NCBI GenBank assembly: GCA_015222555.1
Contig: JADFVM010000097.1
Span: 1-7,690, forward strand
Origin: Pseudomonadota bacterium
GTDB taxonomy: Bacteria > Desulfobacterota > JADFVX01
Reading direction: 5' to 3'
Length of the DNA: 7,690 nt
The position numbers were made by a program, and so were the translations under genes. Shown here in pieces: positions 1 to 6,212 of the stretch (positions are counted from its first letter, which is position 1; every line of letters starts with the position of its first letter). The notes under the pieces are model-generated. The model had not been told where the DNA came from. It did not search any database and was given only the letters and a program-made list of their open reading frames with translations.

Positions 1-81
1 ACAAAAACTCGCTTTGCTCAGACAGTTTGTCCCCTTATTCCGCAATCATCTGCTTCACTCGGCTTCGTTGAACGGGAATAA
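1..81. repeat. Two repeat-like hairpins upstream of pepN
   Basis: Positions 1-30 can fold through ACAAA..CT pairing with AGTTTGT around a loop that contains CTCGCTTTGCTCAGAC. Positions 35-41 (TTATTCC) pair with 75-81 (GGAATAA) around a 33-base loop. The right half, 59-81, is nearly repeated at 2962-2984 on the other side of pepN, with 20 of 23 bases identical. This looks like a degenerate dispersed intergenic repeat rather than a terminator, as neither stem is followed by a T run. The element may continue beyond the left edge. The stems and the match are seen directly. That it belongs to a genome-wide family is inference. Confidence 0.5.
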
Positions 82-227
82 AAGAGATTATTAACCTTTT
101 GTTTTTAGATTGAGATTTGGATGTTTGGGTTCACAATGTGGGAGAAAAGATGCAAACAAATGAGTGACCATAAAGCGCCCTCTATGTTATCTTTACTTTC
201 TGATTAATACAGTGCTGAAAAAAATGT

Positions 228-233
228 AAAGGA
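228..233 (+). promoter_or_regulatory. Ribosome binding site of pepN
   Basis: AAAGGA lies six bases before the ATG at 240. It supports that start, as does the alignment of the N-terminus with E. coli PepN. I see no convincing -35/-10 pair between 82 and 227, so the pepN promoter remains unplaced. Confidence 0.7.
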
Positions 234-239
234 TGTCAA

Positions 240-2891
240 ATGAGCAAAAAGAAGACACACGAGACGATCTATCGAAAAGATTATCTTCCACCGTCTTATC
301 TGGTGGACAGAATCGATATTGAATTTGATCTTGGAGAGGAGATTACAAGGGTCAGGTCAAATCTGGCCATGCGAAGGAATGCTCTGCATAAGGATGACGC
401 AGCCCCCCTTGTACTTTACGGCCGCGAGCTTAAGCTGAAATTGCTTCGCCTCGATGATAATCACCTCACCGATCAGGACTATACCGTTGATGACGAATGT
501 TTGACTATCCCGGGGGTGGCCGATACCTTCACTCTTGAGATCATTACGGAGATAAAACCGCAGGAAAACAGCTCGCTGGAAGGTCTCTATAAGTCGAGTG
601 GTATTTTCTGTACCCAATGCGAGGCGGAAGGGTTTCGGAAGATAAGCTATTATCCGGATCGTCCCGATGTCTTGGCAAAGTTCACAACGACAATTATTGC
701 GGACAAGGTCAAATATCCGGTACTCCTTTCTAATGGTAACCTTATAGAACAGGGCGACCTTGAAGGCGGGCGACACTTTGCCCGCTGGGAAGATCCTTTT
801 AGAAAACCTTCCTACCTCTTTGCCCTTGTGGCGGGAGATCTCGTCAAAATTGAGGACTCCTACACTACCTGCTCCGGTCGAGAAGTGGCCCTTCAGATAT
901 TTGTGGAGGAACGTAATAAGGACAAGTGCGACCATGCCATGGCGTCACTTAAAAAGTCAATGAAGTGGGATGAAGAGACCTTTGGCCTGGAATATGATCT
1001 CGACATCTACATGATCCTCGCCGTCGATGATTTCAATATGGGGGCCATGGAAAATAAAGGTCTCAATATCTTCAACTCTAAATATGTACTGGCAAAACCT
1101 GAAACAGCCACCGATACCGATTTTGAAGCGATCGAGGAGGTAATCGGACATGAATATTTTCACAACTGGACGGGCAACCGTGTCACCTGCCGTGACTGGT
1201 TTCAACTCAGTCTTAAGGAAGGGCTCACCGTTTTTCGTGATCAGGAATTTTCTGCCCATATGACATCCCGCGCCGTTAAAAGAATCCAGGATGTGCGTGT
1301 CCTTCGAAATGCCCAGTTCCCAGAAGATGGCGGCCCCATGGCCCATTCCGTTCGTCCCGACTCCTATGTTGAGATCAATAACTTCTACACCACCACTGTT
1401 TACAACAAGGGTGCAGAAGTGATTCGTATGATGCACACTCTGCTTGGTAAAGAGGGCTTTAGAAAGGGGATGGATCTTTACTTTAATCGACACGATGGGC
1501 AGGCGGTGACCTGTGATGATTTTGTTGCTGCCATGGAGGATGCCTCTGGTATCCCCTTAGCCCAATTCAGGCTCTGGTACCGCCAGGCGGGAACACCGGA
1601 GCTGCATTTGGAGGATGACTATGATGAGGAGGCTGGCGTCTATACATTAAAGGTCAGGCAAAGCTGCCCTCCCACACCGGGACAGGACAAGAAGCTTCCT
1701 TTCCATATCCCTTTGGCCATGGGACTTTTAGACCGGCAGGGCAAAGACCGTCCGCTGCGTCTAGAGGGGGATAAGGTGCAGGATGAAGGTGGGGTGCAGC
1801 TTATTAATCTCCATAGTACAGAAGAAACCTTTCGTTTCACCGGGATCTTTCACCGGCCAATCCCTTCGCTTCTGAGGAATTTTTCAGCGCCTGTAAAGCT
1901 GAGATATGACTACAGGGATAGTGATCTTGCCTTCCTTATGGCCCATGACGGCGACGCTTTCAACCGCTGGGAGGCAGGACAGCAGCTTGGTTTAAGGCTC
2001 ATGCTGAGACTGATAGAGGCTATTCAAAAGGGTACCGACCTTTCAATGGACAGCCTTTTTGTTGATGCCTTTCGCCTCACCCTTAATGATGAGGGGATGG
2101 ACAAGGCACTCATTGCCCAGGCGCTCATTCTGCCCACAGAAACATACATAGCCGAACAGATGGACCTTATTGATCCGCTAGCGATCCGAAAGGTGCGGGA
2201 GTTTATTCGAAAAGCGATTGCGCAATCGCTTCGTAAGGATCTTCTCAATGTCTACAACGCTAACATGGATGACGGTCCCTACACCATTGATTCTGCCGCT
2301 GTGGGGCGCCGAAGTCTCAAGAACCTCTGCCTGAGCTATTTGATGATGCTTGAAGAGGCGGATATCATATCGAATTGTATGACGCAGTTCAGCACCGCTA
2401 ATAATATGACCGATGTCATTGCCGCCCTGGGTGCCTTTAATAATTACGGTGGCCCGGAAAAAGAAGAAACAATGGGTGTCTTTTATGACAAATGGAAAAA
2501 GGATCCTCTTGTTATTGACAAGTGGTTTTCCCTACAGGCCATTTCGACGCTTCCCGGAACCTTCGGCGAAGTCAAAAAATTGATGAATCACCCTGATTTT
2601 AATATGAAAAACCCTAACCGGGTAAGGTCGCTCATTGGCGTTTTTTGTCATGGAAATATGGCTGCCTTTCACGATGAGAGTGGTGAGGGCTATGGTTTTC
2701 TGGCAGATCAGGTGCTTACGCTGGATAAGTTTAATCCCCAGGTTGCAGCGCGTCTGGTGGGTACGCTGAGCCGCTGGAAGCGTTATGATGAGAAAAGGCA
2801 GGTGCTCATGAAGGGCCAGCTGGAACGAATCAAGGCGACTGACGGGCTTTCCAATGATGTCCATGAAATTGTGACAAAGAGTCTGGTGTGA
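240..2891 (+). CDS. pepN: Aminopeptidase N (M1 family, E. coli PepN type)
   Basis: This is a zinc metallo-aminopeptidase that removes N-terminal residues from peptides and completes cytosolic protein turnover. It has 883 residues against about 870 in E. coli PepN, so it is full length. The order is an N-terminal beta domain (about 1-195), the catalytic domain (about 195-445), an Ig-like domain (about 450-555) and a C-terminal helical repeat domain. The exopeptidase motif GAMEN is at 268-272. The zinc site HEYFH is at 304-308 (H304, H308, catalytic E305), with the third ligand E327 in KEG. Tyr388 in VYNKG matches the transition-state tyrosine, and CTQCEAE (124-130) holds the substrate-binding glutamate. 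All are offset by seven from the E. coli numbering, so no key residue is missing. There is no signal peptide, which fits a cytoplasmic enzyme. The gene stands alone: the gap to slyX is repeat-rich. Confidence 0.98.
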   Translation: MSKKKTHETIYRKDYLPPSYLVDRIDIEFDLGEEITRVRSNLAMRRNALHKDDAAPLVLYGRELKLKLLRLDDNHLTDQDYTVDDECLTIPGVADTFTLEIITEIKPQENSSLEGLYKSSGIFCTQCEAEGFRKISYYPDRPDVLAKFTTTIIADKVKYPVLLSNGNLIEQGDLEGGRHFARWEDPFRKPSYLFALVAGDLVKIEDSYTTCSGREVALQIFVEERNKDKCDHAMASLKKSMKWDEETFGLEYDLDIYMILAVDDFNMGAMENKGLNIFNSKYVLAKPETATDTDFEAIEEVIGHEYFHNWTGNRVTCRDWFQLSLKEGLTVFRDQEFSAHMTSRAVKRIQDVRVLRNAQFPEDGGPMAHSVRPDSYVEINNFYTTTVYNKGAEVIRMMHTLLGKEGFRKGMDLYFNRHDGQAVTCDDFVAAMEDASGIPLAQFRLWYRQAGTPELHLEDDYDEEAGVYTLKVRQSCPPTPGQDKKLPFHIPLAMGLLDRQGKDRPLRLEGDKVQDEGGVQLINLHSTEETFRFTGIFHRPIPSLLRNFSAPVKLRYDYRDSDLAFLMAHDGDAFNRWEAGQQLGLRLMLRLIEAIQKGTDLSMDSLFVDAFRLTLNDEGMDKALIAQALILPTETYIAEQMDLIDPLAIRKVREFIRKAIAQSLRKDLLNVYNANMDDGPYTIDSAAVGRRSLKNLCLSYLMMLEEADIISNCMTQFSTANNMTDVIAALGAFNNYGGPEKEETMGVFYDKWKKDPLVIDKWFSLQAISTLPGTFGEVKKLMNHPDFNMKNPNRVRSLIGVFCHGNMAAFHDESGEGYGFLADQVLTLDKFNPQVAARLVGTLSRWKRYDEKRQVLMKGQLERIKATDGLSNDVHEIVTKSLV

Positions 2892-2929
2892 TAGGGCTGG
2901 CTTCTTCATTGCTTGGATGCACTAGCAGC

Positions 2930-3060
2930 ACTCCCCTCGCTCCCGCAGTTAATTGTGACCTTCGGCTGCGTTGTACGGGAATGAGGCGGGCAGCTTTGGT
3001 GAAACCCGACACGAATCTTGTTATTGTTGGCTTGCCTGACGCTTACCCAACTTGGGAACT
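2930..3060. repeat. Degenerate inverted-repeat cluster between pepN and slyX
   Basis: This gap holds several overlapping inverted repeats. CCCGC at 2942-2946 can pair with GCGGG at 2986-2990. The segment 2962-2984 is a 20/23 match to 59-81. CCGACA near 3007 can pair with TGTTGG at 3025-3030. GTTGG at 3026-3030 pairs with CCAAC at 3047-3051 around a 16-base loop. The GAAACCC and GTTGG / CCAAC wording resembles dispersed intergenic repeats that I recall from many proteobacterial genomes, but I cannot confirm a family. A 61-codon open frame (2888-3073) runs across it and I do not consider it a gene. Confidence 0.5.
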
Positions 3061-3087
3061 TATCAATAATTAAAAAGAGAGGTTCAA

Positions 3088-3291
3088 ATGGAATCACGCA
3101 TAGTCGATTTGGAGATGCGCTTTATGCAACAGGACTCTACCATTCAGGAGTTGAATGAGGTTCTCATATCCCAGCAAAAACAGATAGACGAATTAAGTAG
3201 AGAGGTGGACTTGCTAAAAAAGCAGATAAGGGCATCGAGCCCATCCTTGATACGGGACCCTTCCGAAGAGACGCCACCGCCCCACTATTAA
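3088..3291 (+). CDS. slyX: SlyX family protein
   Basis: The product is a 67-residue cytoplasmic protein of the SlyX family. Its biochemical role is not established. In E. coli slyX lies next to slyD, but no slyD is visible here. Residues 3-48 form a heptad-rich coiled coil (LEMRF, IQELNEVL, IDELSREVDLLKKQI), followed by a Pro/Ser-rich linker and the tail EETPPPHY at 60-67. That tail is the hallmark shared with E. coli SlyX, and the length is typical (E. coli about 72). The ribosome binding site AGAGAGG at 3076-3082 is five bases before the ATG. The gene is isolated between a repeat cluster and the promoter of the actin-like gene, so it is probably monocistronic. Confidence 0.92.
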   Translation: MESRIVDLEMRFMQQDSTIQELNEVLISQQKQIDELSREVDLLKKQIRASSPSLIRDPSEETPPPHY

Positions 3292-3320
3292 TTTAGAAAT
3301 TGAGGGGGTAGTTCTGTTCA

Positions 3321-3349
3321 TTGACTTCTCATGGTTAGTGTGATAGAAA
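3321..3349 (+). promoter_or_regulatory. Candidate sigma-70 promoter of the ParM-like gene
   Basis: TTGACT at 3321-3326 (five of six consensus bases) is followed after exactly 17 bases by TAGAAA at 3344-3349 (four of six). Transcription would start near 3356, giving a leader of about 80 bases. A second -10-like word, TATACT at 3361-3366, has no matching -35. Confidence 0.5.
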
Positions 3350-3408
3350 TTTCTTGATTTTATACTTTTACAGGACAAGGCTCAGTCATATAACAATGTC
3401 TGAATCGG

Positions 3409-3421
3409 GAAAACTGTTTTC
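3409..3421. promoter_or_regulatory. Palindrome next to the ribosome binding site of the ParM-like gene
   Basis: GAAAAC and GTTTTC flank a single T, giving a perfect 13-base inverted repeat. It lies two bases before the ribosome binding site AAGGAGA (3424-3430). As DNA it could be an operator. As RNA it could form a five-pair stem with a CTG loop beside the ribosome binding site. The repeat is certain; the regulatory role is inference. Confidence 0.4.
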
Positions 3422-3435
3422 TAAAGGAGATTAAA

Positions 3436-4473
3436 ATGGAAATCCTCGGTATTGATATCGGCTTTGGTTTTACAAAAGCAACAAATGGTGAAAATTCGCT
3501 TATTTTTAAATCAGTTCTAGGCGATGCCACAGATATTCAGTTCAGTGACTCTGCGTTGGCAGATTCGGGTGAAGAGGAGCATTTGCAGGTCGAGATTGAC
3601 GGCAACAGCTACTTCGTTGGTGAATTGGCCGAGCGACAGAGCAGCGAACGTTATTTCACCCTTGACCAGACCCAGTTTGTCGATCGATTTATCAAAAACC
3701 TGGCCCTTACCGCCGCCGCCCGCCTTGTAAAAAGCCATATACCGATTAACCTGGTGACGGGGCTTCCCATCGGTTATTATCGCGAACACAAAGAAGAGCT
3801 GGCTAAAATTCTTGTGGGTGAGCATAAGGTGGTAATAACCAGCGCAAATGGTGACTCTGAAGAAAAAACGATTAACATAAATAGAGCACGCATTATTCCT
3901 CAGCCATGGGGTTCGCTTTTTAACCTCATGCTCAATGACGTGGGTGAAATGAAGGATAAGCGCCTGGTCAAAGAGAAAATCGGCGTTATTGATGTGGGAT
4001 TCAGAACGTCAGATTATTCTATTTCCGATAAAATGCGCTATTCCGAAAGGGGAAGCCGCACGACGGAATCGGGAATAGCCCGTGCATTTAACGTCATTGC
4101 CACTAAACTTCGGGAAAAAAGTGGCGTCAATGTCGAACTTTATCGCCTCTATGATGCTGTAGACGAAGGTTACATTAAAATTCGTGGCGAAAAGTTTGAT
4201 CTCAAATCGTTGACAAAGCAGGTTTTCAGCCAGCTGGCGACATCTGTAGCTAATGAGGTTGACCGTCTGTGGGTTGATGACTGGGACATCGATACCGTGA
4301 TTGTCTCCGGCGGAGGGGGTAGCGTGTTGGCTGAATATCTTCAACCGCTGCTCAAGGGAAATGTCACACCCGTGGATAAGTCTTCAGATGCCAGAATGAA
4401 CAATGTGACGGGTTACTGGAAATTTGGTAAACATGTCTGGGCCAAAGGTGTCATGCCATCGTTGAAGGATTAA
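3436..4473 (+). CDS. Actin-like ATPase of the ParM/StbA type
   Basis: The 345-residue product belongs to the actin/Hsp70 ATPase fold, closest in style to plasmid-segregation ParM/StbA and archaeal-type actin-like proteins. Phosphate loop 1 is GIDIGFGFTKA (5-15, D7). The connecting segment LVTGLPIGYY is at 106-115. Phosphate loop 2 is VIDVGFRTSDY (184-194, D186). The adenosine motif VIVSGGGGS is at 288-296, and the C-terminal DARMNNVTGYWKFG is at 318-331. There is no signal peptide or membrane segment, so it should act in the cytoplasm as an ATP-dependent filament. The start has a strong ribosome binding site, AAGGAGA, five bases upstream. Plasmid ParM works with the DNA-binding adaptor ParR and a repeated parC site. 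I see neither here: downstream there is only a 298-base gap before an unrelated signalling gene. It may be a chromosomal orphan, a remnant of an integrated element, or a filament with another job. Confidence 0.88.
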   Translation: MEILGIDIGFGFTKATNGENSLIFKSVLGDATDIQFSDSALADSGEEEHLQVEIDGNSYFVGELAERQSSERYFTLDQTQFVDRFIKNLALTAAARLVKSHIPINLVTGLPIGYYREHKEELAKILVGEHKVVITSANGDSEEKTININRARIIPQPWGSLFNLMLNDVGEMKDKRLVKEKIGVIDVGFRTSDYSISDKMRYSERGSRTTESGIARAFNVIATKLREKSGVNVELYRLYDAVDEGYIKIRGEKFDLKSLTKQVFSQLATSVANEVDRLWVDDWDIDTVIVSGGGGSVLAEYLQPLLKGNVTPVDKSSDARMNNVTGYWKFGKHVWAKGVMPSLKD

Positions 4474-4536
4474 TTGATTGTCCGGCCTACTCTCAACAGG
4501 GATTATAAAAAGGCTGATTAGTCGAAAAAACTTGTA

Positions 4537-4620
4537 ACTATTCAGCGAATGCGGAAATTCGTCTTTTTCTAATTCCCCTTAAGATAAGGGGAGGGGCTCT
4601 GTTTTCATTAGCTGAATAGT
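4537..4620. mobile_element. 84-bp element with 15-bp terminal inverted repeats (MITE-like or long hairpin)
   Basis: ACTATTCAGCGAATG at 4537-4551 is the reverse complement of 4606-4620 at 14 of 15 positions. Inside, CCCCTTA (4575-4581) and TAAGGGG (4585-4591) make a perfect seven-pair hairpin with an AGA loop. The element has no coding capacity and is flanked by A-rich sequence on both sides, with no clear target-site duplication. It begins 63 bases after the stop of the ParM-like gene. It could be a small non-autonomous transposable element, a dispersed repeat, or a structured 3' end for that gene's mRNA. It lacks the usual GC-rich stem plus T run of an intrinsic terminator. Confidence 0.5.
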
Positions 4621-4669
4621 CAAAAAATTTATCTTTCCCCGCTTCTCCACATCCCCGACAAATAATGTA

Positions 4670-4683
4670 AACAGGTTCCTGTT
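4670..4683. promoter_or_regulatory. Operator-like palindrome upstream of the GGDEF gene
   Basis: AACAGG and CCTGTT flank TT in a perfect inverted repeat. Its centre is about 53 bases before the predicted transcription start of the GGDEF gene, just upstream of the -35 box, which is where an activator would bind. I do not recognise the binding protein. Confidence 0.35.
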
Positions 4684-4694
4684 AATTTTCATGA

Positions 4695-4723
4695 TGGACA
4701 GGGGAGCCAATAACGACTAAAAT
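4695..4723 (+). promoter_or_regulatory. Candidate sigma-70 promoter of the GGDEF gene
   Basis: TGGACA at 4695-4700 and TAAAAT at 4718-4723 each match five of six consensus bases and are 17 bases apart. Transcription would start near 4730, giving a leader of about 42 bases before the TTG start. Confidence 0.55.
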
Positions 4724-4771
4724 ACTGGTCGCATCGTTCCACTTGGTTTTACCCTGGAGGAAAACCGGATC

Positions 4772-6001
4772 TTGATTACCGCTGTCTATAGAAAGTTCTT
4801 GCCCTTTGCAATGCCTTTTTTTCTGCTCGGCGCAGCCTGGCTGGCATTGCCCCACCTTGGCTATGTAAAACATGCTGTTCCAAAAACCTTTTCCTATCTA
4901 CCCTACATCATATTTTCCCTCGGCATTGTGTTGAGCCTTCGTTTTAACCTGACACGCATCGCCTTTGTTCTTCTTACCTTTTGCCTTGCCTACTGGGGTT
5001 ACCGTGCCGTGCTTGTGGACGGGCAGAGCAGCTTTGAATCAAAGGTCGTCTTTCATATGCTTTGCCTTTTGCTGCCACTGAATATCGCTCTCTTTGCCTT
5101 TATGAAGGAGCGAGGAATCACCACCTTTCAGGGTGGTATCCGTTTGGGGCTTATCCTATTTCAGATAATCTTTACCCTATGGATAATTCGGGACGGAAGG
5201 CAGGAGATCTACCAGCTCCTCTCAAAGGATTTTTTTAGTAGCAATTTGGGAAGTTATCCTCTTCCTCAATCGGCCCTTATTATGAATGGCCTCGCCCTTT
5301 TACTCCTTTCTATCACCTATTATCTCAATCGGTCATCTCTTGAGACCGGCCTTATGGGCGCACTTGTTGCTGCGAATCTCGCCTGCTTTTTTGTGGGGAG
5401 TGAGAGTGTATTTATTTTGTTTATTTCTGCTGCAGGCTTAATTCTCATTGTTGGCATCATTCAAAATACCCATCACATGGCCTACCGGGATGAATTAACA
5501 GGGCTGCTGGCCAGAAGGGCCCTCAACGAGCGGACCTTAATGCTGGGACGGCGATATACCGTTGCCATGCTCGATGTAGATCATTTCAAAAAGTTCAACG
5601 ATACCTATGGCCATGATACAGGTGATCATGTGCTGAAAATGGTAGCCGGCCTGATGCAGAAAGTGGGTGGTGGTGGAAGGCCCTATCGATATGGTGGAGA
5701 GGAATTTACTATCCTTTTCCCCGGTAAGGATCTGGAGAGCGCCATGTCCCATCTTGAGACGCTTCGTGAAAGAATTGCAACCTACAACCTGGGCATCAGG
5801 GGAAAGAACCGTCCTAATAAATCCAGCAAGGGAAAGAGGGGCCGTGGCTCAACGGTAAAGGACAAAAGTGTTTCTGTCACTATCAGTATCGGTGTTGCCG
5901 AAAGTAGCGGGAAAAAAGTCTCGCCCGTCAAGATGATTTCAGAGGCAGACAAGGCCTTGTATCGTGCCAAGAAAAAGGGGCGAAACCGGGTGAGTGTATA
6001 G
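4772..6001 (+). CDS. Membrane-bound diguanylate cyclase (GGDEF domain)
   Basis: The product should make cyclic di-GMP from two GTP at the inner membrane. It has 409 residues. Seven or eight hydrophobic segments (about 9-30, 42-58, 61-81, 92-111, 121-139, 168-185, 193-209, 212-230) act as an unidentified sensor region, followed by a cytoplasmic GGDEF domain (about 237-409). The GGEEF signature is at 308-312. Metal- and substrate-binding residues D268, N276 and D285 keep the PleD spacing, so the enzyme looks active. The inhibitory RxxD I-site is absent: glycines occupy its place (299-302). A loop at about 341-366 carries ten Lys/Arg residues. The TTG at 4772 is chosen because the frame is open only from 4721 and has no ATG or GTG upstream. 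GGAGG at 4756-4760 is 11 bases away, which is long. The ATG at 4811 is an alternative that would shorten the first membrane segment. Confidence 0.93.
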   Translation: MITAVYRKFLPFAMPFFLLGAAWLALPHLGYVKHAVPKTFSYLPYIIFSLGIVLSLRFNLTRIAFVLLTFCLAYWGYRAVLVDGQSSFESKVVFHMLCLLLPLNIALFAFMKERGITTFQGGIRLGLILFQIIFTLWIIRDGRQEIYQLLSKDFFSSNLGSYPLPQSALIMNGLALLLLSITYYLNRSSLETGLMGALVAANLACFFVGSESVFILFISAAGLILIVGIIQNTHHMAYRDELTGLLARRALNERTLMLGRRYTVAMLDVDHFKKFNDTYGHDTGDHVLKMVAGLMQKVGGGGRPYRYGGEEFTILFPGKDLESAMSHLETLRERIATYNLGIRGKNRPNKSSKGKRGRGSTVKDKSVSVTISIGVAESSGKKVSPVKMISEADKALYRAKKKGRNRVSV

Positions 6002-6085
6002 TTTGATCAATTGATAGATCCAGGGCGGAATTAATATCTGTGATGTGCACCCTTTTATGGGAGACTATTATGGTGGTGAGTAGTT

Positions 6086-6162
6086 TGGTCGGGGTGAGAG
6101 GATTTGAACCTCCGGCCCCTGCGTCCCGAACGCAGTGCTCTACCAGTCTGAGCTACACCCCG
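6086..6162 (-). tRNA. tRNA-Pro (anticodon CGG)
   Basis: Read on the minus strand, the gene starts at 6162. It has a perfect seven-pair acceptor stem (CGGGGTG with CACCCCG), a normal D arm, a CTGCG/CGCAG anticodon stem and a TTCAAAT T-loop. The anticodon loop TTCGGGA gives anticodon CGG (plus-strand 6126-6128), which reads the proline codon CCG. The discriminator is A (6089), and the 3' CCA is encoded (6086-6088). At 77 bases including CCA it is normal in length. It lies convergent to the GGDEF gene and divergent from the UbiA-family gene, only 26 bases from that start. I see no convincing terminator after it. Confidence 0.96.
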
Positions 6163-6183
6163 AATGAATTAAAAGTAAAAAGA

Positions 6184-6212
6184 ATTTTATGGCCCACACT
6201 GCATCAAGTCAA
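6184..6212 (-). promoter_or_regulatory. Promoter of tRNA-Pro, inside the start of the UbiA-family gene
   Basis: On the minus strand, TTGACT (6212-6207) is followed after exactly 17 bases by TAAAAT (6189-6184). Both match five of six consensus bases. Transcription would start near 6177, leaving about a 15-base leader before the tRNA. The -35 box and spacer lie within the first eight codons of the UbiA-family gene. Confidence 0.65.

Noticed and set aside
160..207. Possible 15-residue leader peptide upstream of pepN
   Set aside because: The GGGAG at 140-144 is too far from its ATG, the peptide shows no attenuation pattern, and a frame this short occurs easily by chance.
357..935. Long minus-strand open frames inside pepN, such as 357-935 and 957-1493
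   Set aside because: They are shadows of the pepN reading frame on the opposite strand. pepN has all its catalytic motifs, and these frames have no recognisable domains.
2888..3073. 61-codon plus-strand open frame after pepN
   Set aside because: It lies across the inverted-repeat cluster, overlaps the end of pepN, has no ribosome binding site and shows no protein-like pattern.
4474..4536. Intrinsic terminator directly after the ParM-like gene
   Set aside because: No GC-rich stem followed by a T run is present in this stretch.
6086..6162. tRNA-Pro as an integration site for a mobile element
   Set aside because: No integrase gene and no duplicated tRNA 3' end are visible in the window.
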